Shown: positions 8,489 to 17,346 of the stretch, one piece after another
How the letters are laid out: each line of letters opens with the position of its first letter
Numbering within the stretch: the stretch's first letter is position 1
Source of the DNA: Bacillota bacterium
GTDB taxonomy: Bacteria > Bacillota > Clostridia > Lachnospirales > Lachnospiraceae
Direction: 5' to 3'
Assembly (NCBI GenBank): GCA_023392535.1
Contig: JAEVYY010000031.1
Span: 30,653 to 94,652, forward strand
DNA length: 64,000 nucleotides
Made by a program: the position numbers and the translations under genes
The notes under the pieces: generated by a model
Databases searched by the model: none
Seen by the model: only the letters and a program-made list of their open reading frames with translations
Told to the model about the DNA's origin: nothing

Positions 8489-9367
8489 ATGATTAAGAGC
8501 ATGACCGGGTTCGGAAGATGTGAGGCTGCAGAAGGCAGCCGTAAATTTACAGTTGAGATGAAGTCAGTAAATCATCGGTATCTTGATGCAAATATTAAAA
8601 TGCCTAAAAAACTAAATTTTTTTGAGTCATCAATCCGCAATCTATTAAAAAATTATATGCAAAGAGGCAAAGTAGATATTTTCATTACGTATGAAGATTT
8701 TAGTGAAAATAATGTCTGTATCAAATACAATGCAGATGTTGCAAAAGAATACATGAAATATCTGCACCAAATGGCACAGGATTTTGGACTAGAAAATGAT
8801 GTACGTATCTCTTCTCTGTCCAGATATCCGGAAGTATTTACGATGGAAGAACAGACAATTGACGAAGAAGAGATATGGAAGGGACTGGAGAAAGCTCTGA
8901 AAGGGGCGTCTGAAGGTTTTGTGGAGACAAGAATCATAGAGGGAGAAAATCTAAAGAAAGATTTATTAAATAAGCTAGATTCTATGTTGGAGCTTGTTGC
9001 TTTTATATCAGACAGATCACCACAGATCATTGCAGAATATAAAGCTAAACTAACGGAAAAAGTAAAAGATCTATTGGAGGATACAAAAGTAGATGAAAAT
9101 AGACTTTTAACAGAGATAACTATTTTTGCAGATAAAGTTTGCGTGGATGAAGAAATTGTCCGTTTGAAGAGTCATATTGAGACTACAAAAAATACGTTGA
9201 TAGAGGGCGGAAGCATTGGGCGAAAACTTGACTTTATCGCACAAGAGATGAATCGTGAAGCAAACACAATTCTTTCAAAAGCCAGTGACCTTGAAATATC
9301 CAATCGTGCAATAGAACTCAAGACAGAAATTGAAAAAGTGAGAGAACAGATTCAGAATATAGAATAG
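8489..9367 (+). CDS. yicC: YicC-family endoribonuclease
   Basis: The 292-residue protein starts MIKSMTGFGR, the hallmark of the YicC/YloC family, and ends with the DUF1732 region IGRKLDFIAQEMNREANTILSKASD...EIEKVREQIQNIE. Members are hexameric endoribonucleases implicated in RNA turnover. GAGGGAAG precedes the ATG. The stop codon abuts the remA ribosome site, and the order yicC-remA-gmk-rpoZ is the classic Firmicutes arrangement, indicating one operon from the promoter at 8390. Confidence 0.94.
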   Translation: MIKSMTGFGRCEAAEGSRKFTVEMKSVNHRYLDANIKMPKKLNFFESSIRNLLKNYMQRGKVDIFITYEDFSENNVCIKYNADVAKEYMKYLHQMAQDFGLENDVRISSLSRYPEVFTMEEQTIDEEEIWKGLEKALKGASEGFVETRIIEGENLKKDLLNKLDSMLELVAFISDRSPQIIAEYKAKLTEKVKDLLEDTKVDENRLLTEITIFADKVCVDEEIVRLKSHIETTKNTLIEGGSIGRKLDFIAQEMNREANTILSKASDLEISNRAIELKTEIEKVREQIQNIE

Positions 9368-9378
9368 TGGTGGTATAC

Positions 9379-9639
9379 ATGAATAAATTGATTCATATAG
9401 GCTTTGGCAACATTGTGAACACGGATAAGATTATTGCAATTGTCAGTCCTGATTCAGCACCTGTTAAACGTATGGTGCAGAAAGCAAAAGAATCTGGAGT
9501 GGCGATAGACGCAACACAAGGAAGAAAGACAAAGTCCGTATTGGTCATGTCAAATAGCCAGCTGGTATTATCGGCTCTTTTACCTGAGACAATTGCGGGG
9601 CGGGCACAAATAGAGAGTGAAGATGAGAATGAAGAGTAA
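9379..9639 (+). CDS. remA: RemA-type regulatory protein (DUF370)
   Basis: The 86-residue protein starts MNKLIHIGFGNIVNTDKIIAIV and contains SAPVKRMVQKAKESG and DATQGRKTKSVLVMSNSQLVLSAL, all typical of RemA. In B. subtilis RemA is an oligomeric DNA-binding activator of biofilm-matrix and osmoprotection genes. The ATG at 9379 is chosen over GTG 9367 because GTGGTGG (9367-9373) is its ribosome site. The 3' end overlaps the start of gmk by about 17 bases, suggesting translational coupling. Confidence 0.93.
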   Translation: MNKLIHIGFGNIVNTDKIIAIVSPDSAPVKRMVQKAKESGVAIDATQGRKTKSVLVMSNSQLVLSALLPETIAGRAQIESEDENEE

Positions 9640-10264
9640 AAAAGGTATCTTAGTAGTTGTGTCTGGTTTTTCGGGAGCTGGTAAGGGAACCGTTATGAAA
9701 CAATTACTAAGCACATATGATAATTATGCGTTGTCCGTATCCATGGCGACCAGGCAGCCAAGACCGGGAGAAGTAGACGGAAAAGATTATTTTTTTGTTT
9801 CCAGGCAGAAGTTTGAAGAACAGATACAAAAAGAAGGTCTTATAGAGTATGCACAGTATTGTGCCAACTATTATGGAACACCCAAAATGTATGTAGAGGA
9901 ACAGCTTAGGCAAGGCAAGGATGTGATACTTGAAATTGAGATACAGGGCGCACTTAAAATCAAAGAGAATTTTGAGACAGCCTTATTGATTTTCGTGATG
10001 CCTCCCAATATAAGAGAATTGGAAAGACGTTTGATCGGACGTGGGACAGAAAGTTTGGAAGTGATTCGGCAAAGGCTTGCCAGGGCTGATGAAGAGGCAG
10101 AGGGAATTGAGAACTATGATTATATTGTTATTAATGATGAGTTAGATAAATGTGTGAAGGAATTGCATTCCATTATTACAGCGGCACATAATACGCCATC
10201 ACGTAATGTGGAATTTATACAAGCAATCAAGCAAGATTTAAAGCAACTTTCGAAAGGAGAATAA
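9623..10264 (+). CDS. gmk: Guanylate kinase
   Basis: The 213-residue enzyme converts GMP and ATP to GDP and ADP. The P-loop GFSGAGKGT, the GMP-binding TRQPRPGEVDGKDYFFV, LIEYAQYCANYYGTPK, VILEIEIQGALKIK and the lid region RGTESLEVIRQRL are all present. Three starts are possible within 12 bases (GTG 9617, ATG 9623, ATG 9629); ATG 9623 follows GAGAGTGA but 9629 is equally plausible. It overlaps remA and ends one base before the rpoZ ATG. Confidence 0.95.
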   Translation: MRMKSKKGILVVVSGFSGAGKGTVMKQLLSTYDNYALSVSMATRQPRPGEVDGKDYFFVSRQKFEEQIQKEGLIEYAQYCANYYGTPKMYVEEQLRQGKDVILEIEIQGALKIKENFETALLIFVMPPNIRELERRLIGRGTESLEVIRQRLARADEEAEGIENYDYIVINDELDKCVKELHSIITAAHNTPSRNVEFIQAIKQDLKQLSKGE

Positions 10265-10265
10265 T

Positions 10266-10502
10266 ATGTTACATCCATCTTATACAGATTTAATGAATGT
10301 AGTGAATAGTGAGGTAGAACAAGGAGAGCAATTGGTTGTTAATAGTAGGTATTCTATTGTTATGGCGACATCAAAAAGAGCCAGACAAATTATTGGTGGT
10401 GAAGATCCCCTGATTAATGATGCGGGCAAGAAGCCGTTGTCCATTGCGGTAGAAGAATTAAATCAGTCCAAAATAAAGATTACCGGTGTTGAAGAGGAAT
10501 AG
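10266..10502 (+). CDS. rpoZ: RNA polymerase omega subunit
   Basis: The 78-residue omega subunit assists assembly of beta-prime into RNA polymerase. It contains MLHPSYTDLMN, SRYSIVMATSKRARQII and KPLSIAVEELNQSKI. AAGGAG overlaps the end of gmk, its usual partner, and the operon terminator follows. Confidence 0.95.
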   Translation: MLHPSYTDLMNVVNSEVEQGEQLVVNSRYSIVMATSKRARQIIGGEDPLINDAGKKPLSIAVEELNQSKIKITGVEEE

Positions 10503-10514
10503 AACGTAAATTTG

Positions 10515-10547
10515 GGAGAAATGACATTAGGTGATTTCTCCTTTTTT
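10515..10547 (+). terminator. Terminator of the yicC-rpoZ operon
   Basis: GGAGAAAT (10515-10522) pairs with ATTTCTCC (10534-10541), followed by six T. Confidence 0.9.
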
Positions 10548-10609
10548 ACGCGAGGAAAAAACTAAAATACTATCGTTACTATTAAGAAATAACAGAAATG
10601 GGAGCAATT

Positions 10610-11938
10610 ATGAATATATTATTTGTATCTTTAGGATGTGATAAAAACCTTGTGGATTCAGAAGTTATGCTTGGTATGTTGGCGGATAATGGCTATACCT
10701 TTACCGATGATGAGAGAGAAGCAGAAATTATCGTGGTAAATACTTGTTGTTTTATTAATGATGCAAAAGAAGAGAGTATTAATACGATATTGGAAATGGC
10801 AGAACTTAAAAAAACAGGAAAATGCAAGGCACTAATTGTAACAGGATGCCTGGCTCAGCGTTATAAAGATGAAATTCAATCTGAAATAGAAGAAGTAGAT
10901 GCTATTATAGGGACATCAGCGATTGAAAAAATTGTGGAGACGGTAGAAGAGGTATTGAATGGTACAGGTGAAAATTACATTGCGGATATCAATAAGCTAC
11001 CTATCTACGGTAAAAAAAGAGTTGTAACAACAGGAGGACATTATACCTATTTGAAAATAGCCGAAGGATGTGATAAACATTGTACGTATTGCATCATTCC
11101 TAAGATACGTGGAAATTATAGAAGTATACCAATGGAAAATTTAATAGAAGAGGCAGAACAATTGGTAGAAAATGGCGCAAAGGAATTGATTTTGGTGGCG
11201 CAGGAGACAACTCTATATGGGCAGGATATCTATGGTGAAAAAAAATTACCTGATTTATTAAGAAGATTATGTAAGATATCCGGTCTCTATTGGATCCGTA
11301 TTCTTTATTGCTATCCAGAAGAAATTACAGATGAGCTGATCCAAGTGATAAAAACGGAGAAAAAGATATGTCACTATTTGGATATGCCGATTCAGCATGC
11401 ATCCGATTCCATATTAAAGAGAATGGGACGTAGGACAAATCAGGAAGCACTAAAAGCGATGATAAAGAAATTGAGAGCAGAAATTCCGGATATCTGCCTA
11501 CGGACTACGTTGATCACTGGTTTTCCAGGTGAGACAGAGGCGGAGCATGAAGAACTGTTACGATTTGTGAATGAGATGGAATTTGACAGGCTTGGAGTCT
11601 TTACGTATTCAAAGGAAGAAGATACACCCGCAGCGGATATGGACAATCAGGTCGATGAGGACGTTAAAGTAAGTCGTCAAACGGAACTAATGGAATTGCA
11701 GCAGGAAATTGCTTTTGAGAAAGCGGAAGCTATGATTGGAAGAACGGTGGGTGCAATTGTGGAAGGTAAAGTAGCCGATGAGGATGCTTATGTGGCAAGG
11801 ACCTATAAAGATGCACCAAATGTGGATGGTTTTTTATTTATTAATACTGCTAGAGAGCTAATGACAGGTGATTATGTGATTGCCAAAATAACAGGTTCTA
11901 ATGCATATGATGTCATAGGAGAATTGATAGAGGAATAG
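10610..11938 (+). CDS. rimO: Ribosomal protein S12 methylthiotransferase
   Basis: The 442-residue radical-SAM methylthiotransferase modifies Asp on ribosomal protein uS12. The N-terminal UPF0004 domain has its three cluster Cys in SLGCDKNLVDSE, VVNTCCFI and VTGCLAQR; the DKNLVDSE signature separates RimO from MiaB. The radical-SAM CxxxCxxC is in EGCDKHCTYCIIP, and the C terminus is a TRAM-like region. ATG 10610 has GGGAGC upstream and the family start MNILFVSLGC; the in-frame ATG 10598 has no ribosome site. Confidence 0.95.
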   Translation: MNILFVSLGCDKNLVDSEVMLGMLADNGYTFTDDEREAEIIVVNTCCFINDAKEESINTILEMAELKKTGKCKALIVTGCLAQRYKDEIQSEIEEVDAIIGTSAIEKIVETVEEVLNGTGENYIADINKLPIYGKKRVVTTGGHYTYLKIAEGCDKHCTYCIIPKIRGNYRSIPMENLIEEAEQLVENGAKELILVAQETTLYGQDIYGEKKLPDLLRRLCKISGLYWIRILYCYPEEITDELIQVIKTEKKICHYLDMPIQHASDSILKRMGRRTNQEALKAMIKKLRAEIPDICLRTTLITGFPGETEAEHEELLRFVNEMEFDRLGVFTYSKEEDTPAADMDNQVDEDVKVSRQTELMELQQEIAFEKAEAMIGRTVGAIVEGKVADEDAYVARTYKDAPNVDGFLFINTARELMTGDYVIAKITGSNAYDVIGELIEE

Positions 11939-12001
11939 TCCCATAGTAATGAAATGACCAAATATAGAAAATCGATTGCGGTTGCAGTCAGGAGGATGTA
12001 A

Positions 12002-12541
12002 ATGAATTTACCGAATAAATTAACATTATTACGTGTACTTATGATTCCATTTTTTGTTTTTTTTATGTTGACAGATTATGCAGGTGCGACATCAAAATGG
12101 ATTGCACTTGCAATCTTTATTATAGCGAGTCTGACAGATTTACTGGATGGTAAAATTGCAAGAAAATATAATTTAGTAACGAATTTTGGTAAATTTATGG
12201 ATCCGTTAGCAGATAAATTGTTAGTCTGCGCCGCCATGGTTTGTTTGGTTGAAATGAGGAAATTACCGGGGTGGATAGTAATTGTTATTATCAGTAGAGA
12301 GTTTATTATCAGTGGCTTTCGTCTGATTGCTTCTGATAATGGAGTAGTGATTGCAGCAAGCTCTTGGGGCAAATTTAAAACAACATTTCAGATGATAATG
12401 ATTTGTTTGTTGATTGCCGATATTGAAATATTATTCGTATTTACACAAGTTATAATATGGGTTGCACTTTTGCTTACAGTAATATCTTTAATAGATTATT
12501 TATTGAAAAATAAAAATGTGATGAAAGAGGATACTAAGTGA
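12002..12541 (+). CDS. pgsA: CDP-diacylglycerol-glycerol-3-phosphate 3-phosphatidyltransferase
   Basis: The 179-residue membrane enzyme makes phosphatidylglycerol-phosphate, the first committed step to phosphatidylglycerol and cardiolipin. The CDP-alcohol phosphotransferase motif DG-x2-AR-x8-G-x3-D-x3-D is complete in LLDGKIARKYNLVTNFGKFMDPLAD. Four or more hydrophobic spans follow. CAGGAGGATG precedes the ATG. Its stop overlaps the cinA start by one base (TGATG), so the two are coupled. Confidence 0.95.
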   Translation: MNLPNKLTLLRVLMIPFFVFFMLTDYAGATSKWIALAIFIIASLTDLLDGKIARKYNLVTNFGKFMDPLADKLLVCAAMVCLVEMRKLPGWIVIVIISREFIISGFRLIASDNGVVIAASSWGKFKTTFQMIMICLLIADIEILFVFTQVIIWVALLLTVISLIDYLLKNKNVMKEDTK

Positions 12542-13812
12542 TGATTGTTGAATTGATTTCAGTAGGAACAGAAATATTACTCGGCAACATAGTAAATACA
12601 AACGCTGCCTATTTGGCCGAAAAGTGCGCGGCGCTCGGATTTTCCTGTTACTACCAAAGCGTGGTAGGTGACAATGAAGAACGCTTGCAAAGTGTATTAA
12701 AGACTGCATGTGAACGTTCCGATATTGTGATTATATCTGGTGGGTTGGGCCCAACGAAAGATGATATCACCAAAGAAGTTGTGGCAAAAGCCGTGGGTAA
12801 AAATCTTGTCATGGATGAACGATCAAAAGACAGGATGGAACAATATCTGGAACGGTGTAACCTGGAAATTACAGCAAATAATCTGAAACAGGCCATGATT
12901 CCGGAAGGTGCGGTTGCAGTGGATAATGAAAATGGAACGGCTCCTGGTGTAATCTTAAATGAAAATGGAACTCATATCATTTTACTTCCAGGACCGCCAG
13001 ATGAGTTGATTCCGATGTTTGAAAACCGCATCTGTGAATATATGATACATCTCGAATGTGGAAATATTTATTCTCAAGCAGTTAAAATTTGTGGCATCAG
13101 TGAAAGTAAAGTGGAGACAATTATTGAAGACCTTATAGAAGAACAGAATAATCCAACGATTGCATCCTATGCAAAATCTGGAGGAGAAGTACATCTTCGT
13201 GTTACAGCAAAAGCGAATAGTGAAAAACAAGCAAAAAAACTCGTGAAGCCACTTGTTAAGGAATTAAAAGTACGTTTTGGAGATAGTATTTATTCTACAG
13301 ATGAGAATATAACACTGGAAAAGGCAGTTGTTGACCTATTAATTTCCAATAAACTTACGATATCGACGGTAGAGTCTTGTACTGGGGGAATGGTAGCCGC
13401 CAGATTAATTAATGTTCCTGGTGTTTCTGAGGTATTTAAATCTGGTCATATCACCTATTCGAACAAATCGAAAAGAAAAATATTGGGCATTAAGAAAAGT
13501 TTAATTGATAAAAATGGAGCTGTTAGTGATGTTGTAGCAAAATTAATGGCAAAGGGTGCATCTGTTCTAACAAAAGCAGATGTAGCAGTAGCAGTGACAG
13601 GAATTGCAGGTCCGGATGGAGGAACAGTTGAAAAGCCGGTAGGGCTTGTTTATATTGCGTGTAGCGTTTGTGGTAAAATTACGGTACAAGAGTATCATTT
13701 CAGTGGTGACAGAGCAAAAATCAGAGAAAATACGACAACGGAGGCGTTAATGCTTCTGAGAAAGTGTATTTTGGAATATAGTAATCAAAATACACAAAAA
13801 GAGAAAAAGTAA
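12541..13812 (+). CDS. cinA: CinA-family protein (MoCF domain plus nicotinamide-nucleotide amidase domain)
   Basis: The 423-residue protein has an N-terminal molybdopterin-binding-like/ADP-ribose pyrophosphatase domain (SVGTEILLGNIVNTN, IISGGLGPTKDD, LLPGPPDELIPMFE). The C-terminal CinA domain has VESCTGGMVAARLINVPGVS and VAVTGIAGPDGG, the signature of NMN deamidases that recycle pyridine nucleotides. The ATG overlaps the pgsA stop. A pgsA-cinA-recA order is common in Firmicutes; here one membrane-protein gene separates cinA from recA. Confidence 0.94.
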   Translation: MIVELISVGTEILLGNIVNTNAAYLAEKCAALGFSCYYQSVVGDNEERLQSVLKTACERSDIVIISGGLGPTKDDITKEVVAKAVGKNLVMDERSKDRMEQYLERCNLEITANNLKQAMIPEGAVAVDNENGTAPGVILNENGTHIILLPGPPDELIPMFENRICEYMIHLECGNIYSQAVKICGISESKVETIIEDLIEEQNNPTIASYAKSGGEVHLRVTAKANSEKQAKKLVKPLVKELKVRFGDSIYSTDENITLEKAVVDLLISNKLTISTVESCTGGMVAARLINVPGVSEVFKSGHITYSNKSKRKILGIKKSLIDKNGAVSDVVAKLMAKGASVLTKADVAVAVTGIAGPDGGTVEKPVGLVYIACSVCGKITVQEYHFSGDRAKIRENTTTEALMLLRKCILEYSNQNTQKEKK

Positions 13813-13863
13813 AACGAAAGATTCACAAGATAAATAGGGGAATTAAAAGAAGGAGACAATAAA

Positions 13864-15168
13864 ATGAGTGAGCAATCGGGGAAGTTCGATTTTTGTCCCA
13901 AGTGTGGTGCATTGGCGCGGGATGGGGAATGTCAAAGTTGCGGGCATCATAAAAAGAAGAGTACTCCGAAAGATAAAAATACGGATAGGTATGCTTCTTC
14001 AGCAAATTTACAACAATATATGTATTCGGATTTAGAAATGAATCAAGACTATGCAGAACAATATAAGCAATACGAAGAAACTCGACGTGATTTTAATCGG
14101 GGATATAGCAAAAATCAGGGGTATAATACCAATCAGGAATACGGAAAATACCAGGGACATAAAGAAAATAATACTTATATTCCAAATAATATAGGTATCA
14201 ATCCGGTTAAAAAAAGTAATACCAACGCAATTGCGGCAATTACGATTGGAGTTACTTTGCTTGTACTATTTGTCATCGTGCTTGTAGTATTTGGCTTTTT
14301 TTTCTTCTACACGGTAAAGGAAGATTCTTCCGTACAAACCTATGAAACGAATGAGTCTTCCACATCAGATGTTTTTGAAGGTGAAGGTGACCGTGGAAAG
14401 GAGGATAATTTAGAGCCGGGAATTAAGGAGGATGGTGAAGATCCATTTTTAAAAAGTGATTATGTGAATCGATGGGGCACCAATCACAAAAATCATAGAA
14501 AAAGCGAATTTAAAGGCGATTACTATGAGAATATATATGAATGCATAGATGTGAATGTAGACTATAAAATTAATCGAAATTTCTATGACTATAAGTCTTC
14601 CAATAATAATATAGTGATTCGCGTTGCTTATTATCAATTGGAAGGTGAGATACCAAATATAGATACTTTGAATGAAGATATACTTGCCTATACCGCATAT
14701 ATGGCAGAAAATTATTTTGAAAATTATCCAAATGGAAGTGATTACGAAGGTCTGTTAGAAATCAATACGGATTCTTATATTACATTTAATGATGATAAGA
14801 TCATGAGTATTGTGCTGGATGAACAATGGGTAGTGGATAACGATACCGGATTTAATCTATATGGAATTAATATGGATTTGCAAAATGGAGTATTATTAGA
14901 AAATGAAAATATCTTGGATATCGATGAAAATTTCGGGAAAGTTTTTAGAGAAAAAAATAAACTTCAAAATGGAGATTTTGCAAAGATATTAGAGGCCAAT
15001 GAGATACCAGATCAGGATATTGCTGATAGTATTAAGAATGCAGCCACTGGAATTTTATTTTATACGCCACTGGGAATGGAAGTAGGTTATAATTATACAT
15101 ACAATGATTATAGAGGATGGGCAACGGTTACATTCAAAGATTACCCGAACTACTTAAAATCATTATAA
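13864..15168 (+). CDS. Zinc-ribbon, single-span membrane protein with extracytoplasmic domain
   Basis: The 434-residue protein has an N-terminal zinc ribbon (Cys11, Cys14, Cys23, Cys26), a polar Tyr/Asn/Gln-rich linker with repeated NQ-Y-G units (about 50-115), one membrane span (about 121-150) and an acidic outer domain. From about residue 220 the outer part resembles DUF3298/RsiV-like domains (YENIYECIDVNVDYKINRNF, TLNEDILAYTAYMAENYFENY, FYTPLGMEVGYNY). GAAGGAG precedes the ATG. It lies between cinA and recA. Function unknown; a sensing or wall-linked role is only suggested by the layout. Confidence 0.75.
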   Translation: MSEQSGKFDFCPKCGALARDGECQSCGHHKKKSTPKDKNTDRYASSANLQQYMYSDLEMNQDYAEQYKQYEETRRDFNRGYSKNQGYNTNQEYGKYQGHKENNTYIPNNIGINPVKKSNTNAIAAITIGVTLLVLFVIVLVVFGFFFFYTVKEDSSVQTYETNESSTSDVFEGEGDRGKEDNLEPGIKEDGEDPFLKSDYVNRWGTNHKNHRKSEFKGDYYENIYECIDVNVDYKINRNFYDYKSSNNNIVIRVAYYQLEGEIPNIDTLNEDILAYTAYMAENYFENYPNGSDYEGLLEINTDSYITFNDDKIMSIVLDEQWVVDNDTGFNLYGINMDLQNGVLLENENILDIDENFGKVFREKNKLQNGDFAKILEANEIPDQDIADSIKNAATGILFYTPLGMEVGYNYTYNDYRGWATVTFKDYPNYLKSL

Positions 15169-15179
15169 AAGAAATGATA

Positions 15180-15220
15180 CATATAACAAAGAATGTGCTT
15201 GGCACATTCTTTGTTATATG
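15180..15220 (+). terminator. Long hairpin, probable transcription end
   Basis: A perfect 19-bp inverted repeat (15180-15198 and 15202-15220) has a 3-base loop. No clear T run follows (TTAAATT), so it may act as an RNA-stabilising or bidirectional end. The remainder of the gap up to 15390 shows nothing further that I can name. Confidence 0.65.
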
Positions 15221-15392
15221 TTAAATTAAATATAGTAGGATTTTGTAATATTTAGTGGAATCTATAGTTTTAATATCTTAGGCAATTCTGCCAAAATTCC
15301 AAAAAAAGAACGAATAAATAGACGGGGGCTATAAAGGGTGGTTTATTGGACTGCTGATTAATTATAATAGAGATTGTAAGTAAGAGAAACTG

Positions 15393-15443
15393 TTGACAAA
15401 ACCGAACAAATGTTTTAATATCATAAATAGGGAACACTTGTTC
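15393..15443 (+). promoter_or_regulatory. recA promoter with two LexA (SOS) boxes
   Basis: TTGACA (15393-15398), 17 bases, TAATAT (15416-15421). A LexA-like box, GAAC-AAAT-GTTT (15404-15415), fills the spacer. A perfect box GAAC-ACTT-GTTC (15432-15443) covers the start of the transcript. Both fit the Gram-positive GAAC-N4-GTTC consensus, so recA should be LexA-repressed. Confidence 0.9.
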
Positions 15444-15464
15444 TAAACAAAAAGGAGATATGAA

Positions 15465-16550
15465 ATGGTAAAAGAAGATAAGCTAAAAGCCTTAGACGCT
15501 GCATTGGGTCAGATAGAAAGACAGTTTGGAAAAGGTGCGGTAATGAAATTGGGAGATCCTTCCGTACAAATGAATGTTGAGACAATTCCTACCGGTTCTT
15601 TAAGCCTTGATATTGCATTGGGTTTGGGTGGAATACCTAAGGGAAGAATTGTAGAGATTTATGGGCCTGAATCAAGTGGTAAGACAACAGTTACTTTACA
15701 TATGATTGCAGAAGTACAAAAGCAAGGAGGTATTGCTGGTTTTATTGATGCAGAGCATGCATTGGATCCAGCTTATGCAAAGAATATTGGCGTGGACATA
15801 GACAATCTTTATATTTCACAACCAGACAATGGGGAGCAAGCTTTAGAAATTACTGAGACCATGGTACGTTCAGGCGCAATTGATATCGTTGTGGTGGACT
15901 CTGTTGCGGCATTGGTTCCAAAAGCAGAAATAGATGGTGACATGGGCGACAGTCATGTAGGCTTACAAGCAAGATTGATGTCTCAGGCACTTCGTAAATT
16001 AACAGCAGTAATCAGTAAATCAAACTGTACTGTAATATTTATCAACCAGTTGCGTGAAAAAGTAGGCGTAATGTTTGGAAACCCTGAGACAACCACGGGA
16101 GGGCGTGCATTAAAGTTTTATTCTTCTGTCCGCCTGGATGTAAGAAGAATTGAATCGTTAAAGCAAAGTGGAGAAGTAATCGGAAACAGAACAAGAGTAA
16201 AAGTAGTGAAAAATAAAATTGCACCACCATTTAAAGAAGCAGAATTTGATATTATGTTTGGAGAAGGAATCTCTTATATAGGGGATGTTTTAGATCTCGC
16301 TGCAGGAATCGATATTGTAAATAAAAGTGGTGCCTGGTATGCTTATGAAGGAAATAAGATTGGACAGGGAAGAGAAAATGCCAAGAATTATTTAAAGGAT
16401 AATATAGCCTTATGTGAAGAAATAGCAATTAAGGTAAGAGATCACTATGGATTGGCGGGTGGTACCAGCGATAGCATACCTGAAAAGCCGGTAAGTGCAT
16501 CTGCTTCGAAGGGAAAGGATGCAGGAGAGAAAGCTTCTAAAAAAGCATAG
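15465..16550 (+). CDS. recA: Recombinase RecA
   Basis: The 361-residue RecA forms filaments on single-stranded DNA for strand exchange and triggers LexA and UmuD-type autocleavage. The Walker A GPESSGKTT, VDSVAALVPKAEIDGDMGD, INQLREKVGVMFGNPETTTGG and KVVKNKIAPPFKEAEFDI are complete. The C terminus is rich in Lys, Ala and Ser (SASASKGKDAGEKASKKA) rather than acidic. AAAGGAG precedes the ATG. Regulation by LexA is expected from the two boxes upstream. recX follows 26 bases later. Confidence 0.98.
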   Translation: MVKEDKLKALDAALGQIERQFGKGAVMKLGDPSVQMNVETIPTGSLSLDIALGLGGIPKGRIVEIYGPESSGKTTVTLHMIAEVQKQGGIAGFIDAEHALDPAYAKNIGVDIDNLYISQPDNGEQALEITETMVRSGAIDIVVVDSVAALVPKAEIDGDMGDSHVGLQARLMSQALRKLTAVISKSNCTVIFINQLREKVGVMFGNPETTTGGRALKFYSSVRLDVRRIESLKQSGEVIGNRTRVKVVKNKIAPPFKEAEFDIMFGEGISYIGDVLDLAAGIDIVNKSGAWYAYEGNKIGQGRENAKNYLKDNIALCEEIAIKVRDHYGLAGGTSDSIPEKPVSASASKGKDAGEKASKKA

Positions 16551-16576
16551 CAAATTCCTGAGGGGATAAGTAACTC

Positions 16577-17200
16577 ATGCAGATAACGAAACTGATTGAA
16601 CTATCAAAGAATAGAAGTAAGGTTTATATAGATGATGAGTTCGCCTTTGTATTATACAAAGGCGAATTACGTTTGTACAATATAAAAGAAGAGCAGGAAC
16701 TAGAGGAAGAACAGTATCACCAGATTCTTTTTAAAATACTTCCCAAACGGGCAAAATTGCGCTGTATGAACCTTTTGAAAAGCCGTGAGTATACAGAAAA
16801 ACAATTGAGAGACAAAATGAGACAGGGATTATATCCAGAACGTATTATAGAAGAAGCAATCGCATATGTAAAGTCATATCATTATGTGGATGATGATAAC
16901 TATGCATTCCAATATATATCCTATCATATTTCTGGCAAGAGTATGAAAAGAGTGGAAACGGATTTATTAAAAAAAGGGATTGAAAAGAGTGTGATTCAAG
17001 AAGCATTTATGCGATTGCAGTCAGAGGGCGTGACATCCGATGAGGTTTCTTTAATAAGAGGGTTACTTAAAAAAAAGCATTATGATCCTAATACGGCAAC
17101 AAAAAAGGAGAAAGCTCAAATCTTTAGTTATTTATACAGAAAAGGATTTTTAATAGAGAATATTAATAAAATTATACAAACTGCTGAAATTGATATGTGA
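16577..17200 (+). CDS. recX: Regulatory protein RecX
   Basis: The 207-residue helical-repeat protein modulates RecA filaments. RecX hallmarks are LKSREYTEKQLRDKM, IEEAIAYVKSYHYVDDDNYA and the third helical repeat with KKEKAQIFSYLYRKGF. An N-terminal extension (ITKLIELSKNRSKVYIDDEFAFVLYKGEL) is usual in Firmicutes RecX. GAGGGGAT gives the ribosome site. It is probably co-transcribed with recA and so SOS-controlled. Confidence 0.9.
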   Translation: MQITKLIELSKNRSKVYIDDEFAFVLYKGELRLYNIKEEQELEEEQYHQILFKILPKRAKLRCMNLLKSREYTEKQLRDKMRQGLYPERIIEEAIAYVKSYHYVDDDNYAFQYISYHISGKSMKRVETDLLKKGIEKSVIQEAFMRLQSEGVTSDEVSLIRGLLKKKHYDPNTATKKEKAQIFSYLYRKGFLIENINKIIQTAEIDM

Positions 17201-17214
17201 AAAACTTGTTTTAC

Positions 17215-17243
17215 TTGACATAACTACAAATACAGTTTAGAAT
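17215..17243 (+). promoter_or_regulatory. Promoter of rny
   Basis: TTGACA (17215-17220), 17 bases, TAGAAT (17238-17243), giving a leader of about 95 bases. Confidence 0.7.
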
Positions 17244-17346
17244 TTAAGTGTTGTAAAATTGCGTATTAGAATGTGTATCTTGCAATGCACTCATTCTATA
17301 TTGATAGTAGTACAATGAAAATTAAATAAAGGAGGTGCTCCTGTAT

